Shown here: positions 52,845 through 62,278 of the stretch, piece after piece
Numbering within the stretch: the first letter of the stretch is position 1
How the letters are laid out: the number at the start of each line of letters is the position of its first letter
Assembly (NCBI RefSeq): GCF_000720175.1
Contig: NZ_JOIX01000041.1
Span: 1 to 64,000, forward strand
Direction of reading: 5' to 3'
Source: Streptomyces sp. NRRL S-337
GTDB lineage: Bacteria > Actinomycetota > Actinomycetes > Streptomycetales > Streptomycetaceae
Length of the DNA stretch: 64,000 bases
The notes under the pieces: model-generated
What the model saw: only the letters and a program-made list of their open reading frames with translations
What the model was told of the DNA's origin: nothing
Database searches by the model: none
Program-made: the position numbers and the translations under genes

Positions 52845-54883
52845 TGATGCTCTTCGGTCGCCGCAGACGCGGCGCGGCAGGGCAGGGGAAGCCGGACGCG
52901 ACTGCGGACCCGGGTCAGTCCCCGGCCCCGGACCCGACAGGGGTCACGGCAAGCTTGGGCTCGAACGCCGCGGGCCGGGACGTCGTCAACTCCGTCGCCC
53001 AGAACATCTTCATGGAGAACGGCGTCGTACTGCCGCCCGAGGCGTGCGGCCCGATCACGGAGGTGCAGGCTCCGGCAGGCCTGTGCAATGTGCCAAGAAC
53101 GGGACTGTTCGTCGGCCGCACCGACGCCCTCGACCGCCTGGACACTGAATTCGCCGCCCCGGGCGGCGTTGTGGTCCAGGCCGTGCACGGGCTCGGCGGC
53201 ATCGGCAAGTCGGCCCTCGCCGCGCAGTGGGCCGTCCACCACCACACCGGCAACCCGCGCTGGTGGATCACCGCCGACAGCAGGGCGGCCGTCGACTCCG
53301 GCCTCGCCGACCTGGCCCGCGCCCTGCAACCGGCTCTCGCGGGCCTGCCCGGCCTGCCCGCGCAGATGCTCACGGAGCGGGCGGTGCAGTGGCTGACGTC
53401 CCACGACGACTGGCTCCTCGTCCTGGACAACGTCGAACAGCCCGACGACATCCGCCCGTTGCTGGACCGGGTCGCGACGGGCCGATTTCTGATCACCACC
53501 CGTCGCGCCACCGGCTGGCACGGCCTGGCCGCGCCTGTACGGCTGGATGTCCTCTCCGACGAGGAGGCCACGGAGCTGTTTCTCCGCGTCCTGCACCACG
53601 CGGGCCGCACGGAGACCGACGGCAGCGCCGAACTCTGCGCAGAACTCGGTCACTTGCCCCTGGCCGTGGAACAGGCCGCCGCGTACTGCGCCGAAACCGG
53701 CACCGCACCCCGCGCCTACGCGGAGATGCTCGCCTCCTGGCCGGCGGAGATGTTCGCGTCCACCGCCGAGGGTGGTGACTCCGCGCGCACGGTGGCGCGG
53801 ATCTGGCGCCTCACCTTGGACCGTCTGGCGGACACCCCGCTCGCGGCGGAGATCCTCCGCATCCTCGCCTGGTACGCCCCGCATGGCATCCCCCGCGCGC
53901 TCCTCGACGGCCTGGCCCCGCCTCCCTTACTCACCAGGGCTCTCGGCCGTTTGATCGCGTACAGCATGGTCACGGACAACGGCGACGGCACCCTCACCGT
54001 CCACCGCCTGGTCCAGGCCTTGGCCCGTACACCGGATCCGGACGATCCACACCGGCTGGCCGACGACGTGGAGAGCGCACGCGACCGGGCAGCCACCGGT
54101 CTCAAGAAGGCGTTCCCCAGCGACATCCGGTCCGCCGAGACGTGGCTGTCGTACCGGACGCTGATGCCCCACGTCGAAGCACTCGCCGAAAACGTGGCCA
54201 TCAAGGACGACAGCGAAGCGACGGCCGGTCTCTTCGGGAAGGCCGGAATGGTTGCCGGGGCTCAGTCGGGGCCCACCGGACGTTCCGAGTGGTGGCTGCG
54301 GCGTGCCGTCATCCACTTCGCGCGGCAGTCGGGTGAGGAGTACCCGGACCTGGGCCGGGCCGGTGCCCGCATGGCGGCGGGTGATCTGATCGGGGCGATC
54401 CCACTCCTCGAAAAAGTGACGAGCCACCGGATACGAAGCCTGGGCGAGGACCACCCCGCTGCGCTGAACCTCCGCACCAAACAAGCCCTCGCCTACGCGG
54501 TGAAGGGTGACATGGACAGGGCGGTACAACTCTTCGAGAGCGTGCTGTCCGATCGTGTGCGGCTCGTGGGCGAGAGCCATCCCGACACTCTGAAGTCCCG
54601 CAACAACCTCGCCGTCGCCCACCTGCAGGCCGGGGACACGGCGCGGGCCATCCCACTCCTCGAGAGCCTGCTGGCCGACAGGATGCGGGAACTGGGTGAG
54701 GACCATGCCGACACCGTGAGCACCCTCAGTAATCTGGGGTACGCCTATCTGGAGGCCGGTGACACGGACCGGGCTGTCCCGCTCCTGGAGAGTGCGGTGG
54801 CGGCGCTCACACAGATGCTGGGTGAGGACCACCCAAGGACGGAACTCGCACGGGAGGACCTGCTACGCGCCCGAGCCGGCTGA
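52844..54883 (+). CDS. STAND (NB-ARC-like) NTPase with tetratricopeptide repeats
   Basis: A 679-residue protein. Its N-terminal 60 residues include LGSNAAGRDVVNSV, similar to the repeats of the preceding membrane protein. The NTPase follows: Walker A HGLGGIGKSA (about 115-124), WWITADSR, Walker B DWLLVLDNVE, TGRFLITTRR and LPLAVEQAAAYC, then a winged-helix part. From about 480 to the end lie at least four 42-residue TPR units, for example AIPLLESLLADRMRELGEDH. STAND proteins act as signal-triggered switches in defence and development. No fused effector such as TIR or protease is seen, so the output may lie in another protein. ATG 52844 is preferred (GTG at 52841 is an alternative). Confidence 0.85.
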   Translation: MMLFGRRRRGAAGQGKPDATADPGQSPAPDPTGVTASLGSNAAGRDVVNSVAQNIFMENGVVLPPEACGPITEVQAPAGLCNVPRTGLFVGRTDALDRLDTEFAAPGGVVVQAVHGLGGIGKSALAAQWAVHHHTGNPRWWITADSRAAVDSGLADLARALQPALAGLPGLPAQMLTERAVQWLTSHDDWLLVLDNVEQPDDIRPLLDRVATGRFLITTRRATGWHGLAAPVRLDVLSDEEATELFLRVLHHAGRTETDGSAELCAELGHLPLAVEQAAAYCAETGTAPRAYAEMLASWPAEMFASTAEGGDSARTVARIWRLTLDRLADTPLAAEILRILAWYAPHGIPRALLDGLAPPPLLTRALGRLIAYSMVTDNGDGTLTVHRLVQALARTPDPDDPHRLADDVESARDRAATGLKKAFPSDIRSAETWLSYRTLMPHVEALAENVAIKDDSEATAGLFGKAGMVAGAQSGPTGRSEWWLRRAVIHFARQSGEEYPDLGRAGARMAAGDLIGAIPLLEKVTSHRIRSLGEDHPAALNLRTKQALAYAVKGDMDRAVQLFESVLSDRVRLVGESHPDTLKSRNNLAVAHLQAGDTARAIPLLESLLADRMRELGEDHADTVSTLSNLGYAYLEAGDTDRAVPLLESAVAALTQMLGEDHPRTELAREDLLRARAG

Positions 54884-55332
54884 ATCCCCCGCCCGGTGAA
54901 GCCGGCGGCCGTCCAGATGTGGCCCCGGGTGAACCATCGTGCCCTCCCACCGCCATGGCGCCGCACGCCCGTTACGGATCCCACGCGTGGCCTCGCTCAA
55001 AGCACCGGTGGACCGCGACGCCTACAAGAGCGTCCACCCCTACTGCACCGCCTTCCTCGCCGATAACGTGCGCACCGCCGGGGTGCGGGTGCGGCCGGGG
55101 GCTCACCGGTGGGTGGCCGATGTCGAGACGGGGGTGAGGGTGAGGGAAGGTCGATACGACTCCACGCGTAGCCGATGAGCATGTGCCGGCATCCATCGCC
55201 CGAACCATTCATCGACGTTGATTGTCGACGCGAGTTGTCGACAGTGCTCACCTGCGGGTTCGTGAACACCAGGGTGAGTGTCGGCAGACGTTGCCGACAC
55301 TGAGCGTCGGAGGTGAGGTACCAGGCAAGCGC
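54884..55332. other. intergenic; possible gene fragment
   Basis: At 54990-55180 a plus-strand frame (DRDAYKSVHPYCTAFLADNV, RTAGVRVRPGAHRWVADVET) looks coding but is not recognised. No promoter or terminator stands out apart from short inverted repeats around 55215-55245. Confidence 0.35.
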
Positions 55333-56706
55333 TCAGCCTGGAATGAGTGCCTCCCACTGCTCGCGAGTCGGGCCGTCGTGCGTTGGCGAGAAGTCCGGGT
55401 GGTCGGCCAGCCAGTCGGTAACGGCTCGGTCCACTTCGTCGGTGCCGTAGGCATCGTCGGCCGGTTGCAGGAGATGGCGTACCTGGGCACGGGCTCGCAT
55501 GACGACGGGATCATCGAAGGCGCAGGCAGCCAGGGCGGCAGCCCGTCGATCCGACGGTGGCGAACTCTCTCCCAGGCGTTGCTCGTTGGCGCGGTCGGCC
55601 GTCACCTGCGCGTCGAACAACGGGCGGAGGGTCTGTGCTGTCCAGGCGTGGTAGCCGATGGGATCCGCGGCGACCTGGTCGACATGGGCAGCAAGGTGCT
55701 GGGCGGCGCGCAGGCCGAGGGCAGCGCCATGGCCCGAGGTGGGGTTGGTGTGGATGAGGCTGTCCCCGGCGTTGACCAGGCCAGTGACGACAGGTCCGTC
55801 ATCGTCGACGAGGGAAGTCCAGCGATTGTCCAGGCCGGCCATCGCCAGGACGTCTGACTCTGGTTCGGGCGCCAGGCCGAGCCAGGCAGCGGTGGCGGGG
55901 AAGCGGCGGGCGACGGCCTCGAACACGGCAGGGTTGGTGAGCGCCCCTCGGGTCGGATCACCCGTGGAGAGCACCAGGTGCGCCGCGAAGATGTCGTTGT
56001 CGGAAGGGAAGACGCCGGCCAGCGCGAACGGTGCGGCCGAGCCGGTCTTCACCCGCCCGGGGTCACGCGGGCCGTCGGCACGCAGGCGGTACCAGCGGCA
56101 CAGATAAGCGATCCCGGTGCGGTGGCTGTCGACCACGGGCGGGCGGCAGCCGGCCGCGGTCAGCCAGGCGGGCACGGGCGAGCGGCGGCCGGCCGCGTCG
56201 ACGACGAGGTCCGCCCGGTGGACTTCCGCGCCCACCTGCACGCCGGTGACCCTGGGTGGACGGCCCTCCCGGAGGGTGAGGGCGCGTACCCGGCAGCCTT
56301 GCCGCACTTCGATGGTGGGTTCCCGCCGAATGGCCGCGGTCAGGGCGGACTCCAACACGATGCGGCGGGTGCGCAGGGTCACCAAGTCCTCATCGCCGGC
56401 CCGGTGCGGCGGATGCTCATCGAACCAGTCGAAATCGTGGTGTTCCCGGGCTCCGCGTGCCAGCAGGTCCATGTAGACATCAGGGGTCTCGTTGCGCAAC
56501 ACGGTGCGGACGGGCGCGAGAAGCGAGTGGGGATGGTTGGCCTGCGGGACTCGGGGCCTGTCCCAGTGGAAGAAGTCCCGGTTCAGGTCGTCTCCGGCCT
56601 GCCGTGCGTCCTGCTCGAACAACGTGACCGTATGGCCCCGTCGGCCAAGCATGAGCGCCGTCCCCAGCCCGCTGATACCCCCACCGATCACCGCAACCCG
56701 CGCCAC
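55333..56706 (-). CDS. FAD-dependent oxidoreductase
   Basis: A 457-residue flavoprotein with GGGISGLGTALMLGRRGHTV (dinucleotide-binding GxGxxG) at the very start, VTLFEQDARQ, DLVVDAAGRRSP in the middle and VNAGDSLIHTNPTSGHGAAL (the GD motif contacting FAD) near residue 330. It is of the p-hydroxybenzoate-hydroxylase-like class used in catabolism and antibiotic tailoring. The start is GTG at 56706 with AAGGGGAG upstream; longer frames to 57222 are rejected because they run through the Tn3 remnant. Confidence 0.85.
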   Translation of the reverse strand: MARVAVIGGGISGLGTALMLGRRGHTVTLFEQDARQAGDDLNRDFFHWDRPRVPQANHPHSLLAPVRTVLRNETPDVYMDLLARGAREHHDFDWFDEHPPHRAGDEDLVTLRTRRIVLESALTAAIRREPTIEVRQGCRVRALTLREGRPPRVTGVQVGAEVHRADLVVDAAGRRSPVPAWLTAAGCRPPVVDSHRTGIAYLCRWYRLRADGPRDPGRVKTGSAAPFALAGVFPSDNDIFAAHLVLSTGDPTRGALTNPAVFEAVARRFPATAAWLGLAPEPESDVLAMAGLDNRWTSLVDDDGPVVTGLVNAGDSLIHTNPTSGHGAALGLRAAQHLAAHVDQVAADPIGYHAWTAQTLRPLFDAQVTADRANEQRLGESSPPSDRRAAALAACAFDDPVVMRARAQVRHLLQPADDAYGTDEVDRAVTDWLADHPDFSPTHDGPTREQWEALIPG

Positions 56707-56768
56707 CGATCTCCCCTTCGCGTCGTGTTGCGGAATGAGCCTACTGCTGGACCATCTGCAGTTCGAAG

Positions 56769-57020
56769 TCAGCGTCGTCCGTCGCAGTGCGGGGGGCGGG
56801 GCACGGCGGTGGCCGGTACCAGGTCCAGCCGCTTGTCCATGTCCAGGCGGAAGGTGCCGTACGGGTGGACGTTGGACCAGAACATAGCGGTCAGCCCGCG
56901 CCGGTCCTCGTCGGTGAGCTTCTTTGCCCATACTGGTTCGGCCAGCACCTGCTGGAGCAGCGGTGTGCTGACGTGCACGAGTGCGGACTGCAGCAGGCGC
57001 AGCGCGAGCATCGACCACCG
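56769..57020 (-). pseudogene. Tn3-family transposase C-terminal remnant
   Basis: The minus strand reads LRLLQSALVHVSTPLLQQVL, then EDRRGLTAMFWSNVHPYGTF and RLDMDKRLDLV. This is the well-conserved end of Tn3 transposases. Nothing of the catalytic domain is left upstream. Confidence 0.85.
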
Positions 57021-57248
57021 CCACCCGCGGCCGCCACCACCTGAGCGCCCGGGCGCCGAGCTGGACAGCGCAGAAGAACCTCTTTATCCGCATGCTGGGC
57101 CAGCTCCACCACTGCCTCCTGCAGCGAAAGCTGTTCGATGAAGGCACAGCCTTCCCCGTCGCGCTCGCGGTTGCTGCTTGACGAGTTGAAGCCCTGAGGC
57201 GTCTACGATGGCCGCCAGACAACCCCCGCCGACAGAAAGGAAGTTGTG

Positions 57249-58067
57249 ATGGCCGAGGGTTTTCCCGACGTGGACCAGTCGAAGCCGAGCATCGCCCGGG
57301 TCTACGACTATCTCCTCGGCGGCAAGGACAACTATGCCGTGGACCGCGTCATCGGGGACACCTTCACACACGACCTGCCTGGCTCAGTGGCCATCGCGCA
57401 CGCCAACCGGCAGAACCTCATCCGCGCCGTGCGGGAGATCGCCCTCGCGGGCATCGAGCAGTTCGTCGACATGGGCAGCGGGCTACCGACCGCAGACAAC
57501 GTCCACCAGGTCGCCCAGCACCACGCCCCCGGCGCCCGAGTGATCTACGTCGACAGCGACCCCATCGTCCTCGCCCATGGCCGCGCCCTACTTGAGGACA
57601 ACGGGCACACCCGCGTCATCCAGGCCGACGTCCGCGACCCGCAGAGCATCCGGGAGCACCCGGAGATCACCAGCCTGATTGACTTCGATCGACCCGTGGC
57701 CGTGATCCACAGCGCCGTCTTGCACCACATCAACGACGATGAGGGCCCCCACTCGATCGTCCGCTACTGGCAGGAGCAAGTCGCCTCAGGCAGTTACTTT
57801 TTCATCTCCCACTTCCGCAGCGGCGGCAATCCGGAGACCGCCGAGGCCGAGGCGTTGCTCCAAGCCACCTTCGGCCGCGGACGGTGGCGGACAGACGAGG
57901 AGATCCGCGACCTCTTCGGCGATCTGGAGATACTGGAGCCAGGTATCGTGCCGAGCTCCCTGTGGCGGCCCGATACGGCGGAGCATCAGAGCCGCATCGG
58001 GCCGGCAGAGCACGAGCTGACGGTCTGGGAACGGCTCATCGTGGGGGGCCTGGCAAGGAAGCCCTGA
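57249..58067 (+). CDS. DUF574 SAM-dependent methyltransferase
   Basis: A 272-residue member of the Streptomyces-specific S-adenosyl methyltransferase family (DUF574). The diagnostic start is KPSIARVYDYLLGGKDNYAV, followed by IEQFVDMGSGLPTADNVHQV (SAM motif), RVIYVDSDPIVLAHGRALLE and AVIHSAVLHHINDDEGP. The targets are unknown; members are often near developmental regulators. ATG 57249 is preceded by AAGGAAG (GTG at 57246 is an alternative). It lies 69 bases before the HEAT-repeat gene on the same strand. Confidence 0.9.
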   Translation: MAEGFPDVDQSKPSIARVYDYLLGGKDNYAVDRVIGDTFTHDLPGSVAIAHANRQNLIRAVREIALAGIEQFVDMGSGLPTADNVHQVAQHHAPGARVIYVDSDPIVLAHGRALLEDNGHTRVIQADVRDPQSIREHPEITSLIDFDRPVAVIHSAVLHHINDDEGPHSIVRYWQEQVASGSYFFISHFRSGGNPETAEAEALLQATFGRGRWRTDEEIRDLFGDLEILEPGIVPSSLWRPDTAEHQSRIGPAEHELTVWERLIVGGLARKP

Positions 58068-58136
58068 CAGAGCGCCGCGCGGTACTACGGGAAAGGGCGG
58101 GCAGAGGAAGGATCGGACACCCCCTAAGGTGCGTCC

Positions 58137-59918
58137 ATGGGGGAAATCGATCAGGAGACCGTGGGGTTCGACTGGCATTCGGTGGTCTACCGGGATTTCG
58201 ACGTCGAACTCGACGCTCCGGGGGACCGCAGCAGTGCTGCGCTCGAGGTACTGGAAGATGACCTGGGGGTGCCCGACGCCGCGGAGGGCTTCCACCTGTG
58301 CGGCGAGTGGGCGCAGCGGCTGTCCAACGTGATCGGCATGGGCCTGTCCGCACTGTTGGAACGGCTCTCCCACCCGGACCTGACGGTGCGCCGGATTCTG
58401 CCGGTGGTCCTGGCCTACGCGGACGCGCTGCCCGACGACGTGGTGCCGGCGCTGCTCCACCACAGCGAGAGCGACCCGGACGCGCCGGTCCGGCTCGGGC
58501 TGCTGCTGGCTTCGGGCCGGTACGCCGACGACCCTCGGGTGGGCGACCACCTGCGGCGCCGTATGCGGGAGGGAGACCCGGCCGAGGCGCTGGGGGCCGC
58601 CCTCGGTCTGGCCCTGCCGCCGGTCCCGGTCACCGACGACGAGGTGGTCGAAGCGCTGACCCTGTGCGCCGATGAACAGGCCGGTGCGGCCCTGGCGGAG
58701 CTGGCCTGGTGCGACCCGCAGTGGAACCGCGAACCGTTGCCGCGCAGCGCCGTGGACCGGATCGACGGCTGGCTGTGGCGCACCCCTTATGTGCGGGGCC
58801 GCTGGCTGGCGCGCATGCTGCCGAGGCTGCGGGAGGGGCGGCTCGACGCCTCGGTCGCACCGGTGCTGATCAAGGCGGCGGACCGGCTGTTCAAGGAAGA
58901 CAGCTGCTACGCGGACCACGCGGCCGCCGTCGCGGACCTACTCGGGCATCCCGACGCCGCGGTGCGGCGGGCAGCCGTGCGCACCCGCCACCTCTTCGCC
59001 CACGACGGCTACGCCGGCGCCCTGCTGGGCGTCTTGGACGACCCGGACCTGTACACCCAGGCCCTGATCTCGCTGCTCCGGCGCGAGGACCCCAGATGCC
59101 TGCCGAGCCTGCGGGAGAGGATCCGGCAGGGCACCCTCGACTGCGGGCTGCTGCACTATGCGGAAAACTTCGCCGACGAGCTGTGGCCCGCCATCGGGGC
59201 GCGCATCGCGGAGGAGGACATTCCGGCCGCCGAAATCACCGCGTTGCTGACCCGGGTCCGCCGCTGGTACGCGGTCGGAGACCGGATCGCCATGCCGGTG
59301 GCCACCGCGCTGGAGCGGCTGAACGCCCGCATCGAAGCCGGGAAGGACCCCGAGTCCGACGATCACGCTGCTGCCCGCGAGGCCGCCGCGTTCCTGCGCG
59401 ACTGGCGCGCCCGGGCGGCCGACGAGCAGAGCTTGGAGGGCAGACTCGCGCGCATGCGCCACATCGTCGGGCTCTCCCACGCGAAGGACCACGACGTCGT
59501 ACGCAGGGAGCTGGACGCCCTGACGCGCCGACTCGGCCCCGACCACACCCCGCACCCCAACGATCCGCGCTACGACATCAGGGCCTGCGAGTGGATTGGC
59601 GCACGGCCGCACGCGGCCCAGCCCGCCGTCCCCACACTGCGCGAGCTGCGGGACAGTGCGGCGGCGCCCGGCGCGCTGCGGGCCGCCGCCGCCCACGCAC
59701 TGTGGAAGATCACCGGCGACGCCGACGGCGCACTGCCCGTCCTGGTCGAGCAGATCCGCCACGCCCCCTTGCTCGTACTGGACTATCTCGGGTCCTTCGG
59801 GGCGGCGGCCCGACCCGCGCTGCCCGCGCTCCGCCTGTGTGCCGACGACGGCGACAGCAACTTCGCCCTCCTCGCCCGGAACGCGGTCCGGAGGATCGAA
59901 GAGGCCTCCGTGCACTGA
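58137..59918 (+). CDS. HEAT-repeat protein
   Basis: A 593-residue, almost entirely helical protein. Repeated units such as LLGHPDAAVRRAAVRTRHLF, DSAAAPGALRAAAAHALWKI and HAPLLVLDYLGSFGAAARPA fit HEAT/PBS-lyase-type repeats spread over the whole length. No catalytic domain, membrane segment or signal is present. Such proteins are scaffolds. It may be co-transcribed with the DUF574 methyltransferase upstream, but the two have no known functional link. Confidence 0.75.
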   Translation: MGEIDQETVGFDWHSVVYRDFDVELDAPGDRSSAALEVLEDDLGVPDAAEGFHLCGEWAQRLSNVIGMGLSALLERLSHPDLTVRRILPVVLAYADALPDDVVPALLHHSESDPDAPVRLGLLLASGRYADDPRVGDHLRRRMREGDPAEALGAALGLALPPVPVTDDEVVEALTLCADEQAGAALAELAWCDPQWNREPLPRSAVDRIDGWLWRTPYVRGRWLARMLPRLREGRLDASVAPVLIKAADRLFKEDSCYADHAAAVADLLGHPDAAVRRAAVRTRHLFAHDGYAGALLGVLDDPDLYTQALISLLRREDPRCLPSLRERIRQGTLDCGLLHYAENFADELWPAIGARIAEEDIPAAEITALLTRVRRWYAVGDRIAMPVATALERLNARIEAGKDPESDDHAAAREAAAFLRDWRARAADEQSLEGRLARMRHIVGLSHAKDHDVVRRELDALTRRLGPDHTPHPNDPRYDIRACEWIGARPHAAQPAVPTLRELRDSAAAPGALRAAAAHALWKITGDADGALPVLVEQIRHAPLLVLDYLGSFGAAARPALPALRLCADDGDSNFALLARNAVRRIEEASVH

Positions 59919-60629
59919 ACACAAGCCCTTGCACCGGCGGCGTCTGCTGGGCGAGTTCGCGACGGGTCGCCTCGGACGGCACCGTCGTGGAGAGGTGCTT
60001 TCCGTGCTCGGTGAAGGTCCTGGGTGAGGGTGTCGATCCGATGCCGCGCACCCCCTGGCCAGATACGCAAAGGCACCTGGCACCTGGCACCTGGCACCTG
60101 GCCAGAAACCTGCCTGACAAGCAGTGCTGCCGCTGCCCCCTCCTCCCCAGCGAGGGAGGAGGGAATTTCTTCACCAGTTCGGGAGAAGGTTCGAGCAGAG
60201 CACAGCGAGCGTGGGCAACACGCGCAGCAGCAAGCTAGGCGATCAGGTGCCTGATCCGGCTGCCGATTCCTGGCAGTCGCTGCGCTGGGATGCGCAGCAC
60301 GAGAGAGCCCCGCGGCGAGTGAGCGGCACCGCCGGCCCTCGGCGAGCGTCAGGTAACACAGTGGGACCTTGCCACTCACCGAAAGGTGGCTTCCTACAAA
60401 GGACTGGGCATGTATGGGGACGACTACCCCGAGGTCAGCGTTGAGTCACGTGTGGAGAGCGCGTGCTGCCGGGCCCGACGGCGCCGCTGTTTCTCCTCCG
60501 GCACCGCCGCGTAGCCACCGTCCGGCGGCCCGATGGTTCGGTAATTTCCTGATGAAGAGTCAAACACCCTACACGCGGGGCGCGTCGGTGCCATCGTGGA
60601 CAGGGACATGAGCCGGCCGGAATTGGGGG
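59919..60629. other. intergenic, decayed DNA with a heptamer repeat
   Basis: The minus strand around 59940-60030 reads HGKHLSTTVPSEATRRELAQ, which looks coding but is not recognised. A 7-bp tandem repeat lies at 60072-60102. No promoter is obvious; the start at 60630 has only a G-rich AATTGGGG upstream. Confidence 0.4.
60072..60102. repeat. heptamer tandem repeat
   Basis: GGCACCT occurs four times head to tail (60072-60099), followed by a partial unit. Confidence 0.92.
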
Positions 60630-61097
60630 GTGGCCGTGGATCGGTTCGGTAGGTGGCTGGTGGCGGTCACCGTGACGGCAGTTGCTTTCGCAGCGGGCAC
60701 GGGGCTCTGCGGAGCGCTGCTGCTGCCGGTGGTGCAGGACCCGGCTGTGCGGTGGACGGTGGCGTGCGGGGCAGGAGCGGCGCTGGCCGCACTGGCGGCC
60801 ATGTGGGGCTACGGCTACGCCGGCAGCGCAGGTGCCACCCCGGGTCCGGGCGGGCAGCCGACCGTGCAGGCGTCCGGGGCACGCGCGGTGGCCATCCACG
60901 GCAGCAACGCCGGTGCCGTCACCACCGGCGACGTGCATGTTCCGCCCGCCCCTGGGCCGCCCGGCCACTCGACCCCGGCGTCGCAGGGAATGCCCGGGGC
61001 CGCTCCCATCGCCTCGGGAGAGCGGGCCATCGCCATCGGCGGCGACAACGACGGTCCGCTGTCAACGGGCGACACCCGGAACGAAACGCCAAGATGA
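60630..61097 (+). CDS. small membrane protein with repeats of the form RAVAIxGxNxGxxxTGD
   Basis: A 155-residue protein from GTG 60630. Two transmembrane helices (about 9-31 and 43-66) are followed by a cytoplasmic tail with two related 20-residue units: SGARAVAIHGSNAGAVTTGD (82-101) and SGERAIAIGGDNDGPLSTGD (129-148). A Pro/Gly linker lies between them. The next gene overlaps by ATGA and its N-terminus carries a third unit. The arrangement copies that of the small protein at 52458. No catalytic motif. Likely an adaptor that assembles with the downstream membrane proteins through the repeats; this is inference. Confidence 0.65.
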   Translation: MAVDRFGRWLVAVTVTAVAFAAGTGLCGALLLPVVQDPAVRWTVACGAGAALAALAAMWGYGYAGSAGATPGPGGQPTVQASGARAVAIHGSNAGAVTTGDVHVPPAPGPPGHSTPASQGMPGAAPIASGERAIAIGGDNDGPLSTGDTRNETPR

Positions 61098-62278
61098 GAC
61101 CGCTGTTTCGCAAGCGGCGGCGGTCCGGCAAGCGGTCCGTCTTCATCGGCGGCAACAACTCCGGCTACATCACCACCGGGGACACCAGAGTCGAGATGCC
61201 TCCCGTCGTGCGCATGCCGTTGGTCGTGCTGCTCGTCTCCGTCCTGGGTGTCGGTGCGGGCTGGCTCTACTTCGACTGGCTCTCACCGAAGCTCGCGCCG
61301 AATTACCGCACCCAGTTCCTGATCGACACGGCGGACGGCCCCGACCCCAAGGGCATCGCGGCGATCTCCACGTCACTGCGTAAGACGGTCGGGAACTCGG
61401 GCGATCATGACGCGCTCGCCCTGCGCACTTTCGGCGGCGAGTGCGGTGCCTCCGACAACACGTCGCAGGTGGTCGGCTTCGACGTCGGCAACCAGCAGAA
61501 GATCACCCAGGAAGCGGGCCGGGTCCGGGCGGACGGCAAGCCGACGCTGATGCGCGGAATCGTCCAAGCCGTCGAGGACTTCTCCCAGCCGTTCGATCGC
61601 AAGGCCCGCCAGGTCAACCGGATTATTGTGGTGACGCGGCACGGTGTCGACGCCTGCGAGGACGACGTCTCCTTCGTCGAGAAGGAGATTCGCGAGCGGG
61701 TCGGTGCGGCCGGACTGTCCCTGCAATTCCGGGTGATCGGTTACCAGGTGCCGGAGGGGCAGCACCGCACTCTCGACCGGATGGCCACGGCCGCCAAAGC
61801 TCCGCCGCCGGTGTACGTGAAGAACGCGCCCGACCTCACCAGGACCCTCGACGGGTTCTCCAACGTGGAACCGGTCCTCAAGGGAGCCCAGCGGATCGTC
61901 AGCACGCTCAACTCCACAGTCAACCAGGTCAACACGGCCGTCCGGGCGACCGAGGAGGGGCATCTGGACGCCGCCGACAGCACTCTGCGGCAGGCTCGGC
62001 AAGCGGTCAACAGCACCGGCCCGGAGTTCGACGACCTGACCGGCCGGACCAAGAGCGCGGATGCCCAGCACGTGCACGACAGGGTAGTCCGGCTGCGGGA
62101 GAAACAGAGGCAGGTCGTTGACGCAGCCTTCCAGCTGCTCAGCACCGCGCGGGCCGGCACGCCGCTGGATCCGCGGAGGAAAGCGTTCCAGCGGGCCGCC
62201 GCACACTACAACGACGAGGTGAACGGCATGAACAAGCTCCTCGCCACCCTTCGCCGAAAGCTGGCCGAGCCCTCATGA
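61094..62278 (+). CDS. membrane protein with cytoplasmic repeat and VWA-like ectodomain
   Basis: A 394-residue type II membrane protein. Residues 1-35 carry the repeat SGKRSVFIGGNNSGYITTGD (11-30). One transmembrane helix covers about 41-60, and the rest is outside. The ectodomain from FLIDTADGPD resembles a degenerate von Willebrand factor A fold: DTA in place of DxSxS, GKPTLMRGIVQAVEDF at the Thr position, and NRIIVVTRHGVDACEDD at the final Asp strand. It ends in a helical, coiled-coil-like region (about 270-394). It overlaps both neighbours by ATGA, so the three genes form one translational unit. Confidence 0.65.
   Translation: MRPLFRKRRRSGKRSVFIGGNNSGYITTGDTRVEMPPVVRMPLVVLLVSVLGVGAGWLYFDWLSPKLAPNYRTQFLIDTADGPDPKGIAAISTSLRKTVGNSGDHDALALRTFGGECGASDNTSQVVGFDVGNQQKITQEAGRVRADGKPTLMRGIVQAVEDFSQPFDRKARQVNRIIVVTRHGVDACEDDVSFVEKEIRERVGAAGLSLQFRVIGYQVPEGQHRTLDRMATAAKAPPPVYVKNAPDLTRTLDGFSNVEPVLKGAQRIVSTLNSTVNQVNTAVRATEEGHLDAADSTLRQARQAVNSTGPEFDDLTGRTKSADAQHVHDRVVRLREKQRQVVDAAFQLLSTARAGTPLDPRRKAFQRAAAHYNDEVNGMNKLLATLRRKLAEPS

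Noticed and set aside
60653..61093. N-terminal extension of the VWA-like membrane protein (541-codon frame)
   Set aside because: It overlaps the first gene of the operon in another frame; ATG 61094 overlaps the previous stop and starts the repeat unit.
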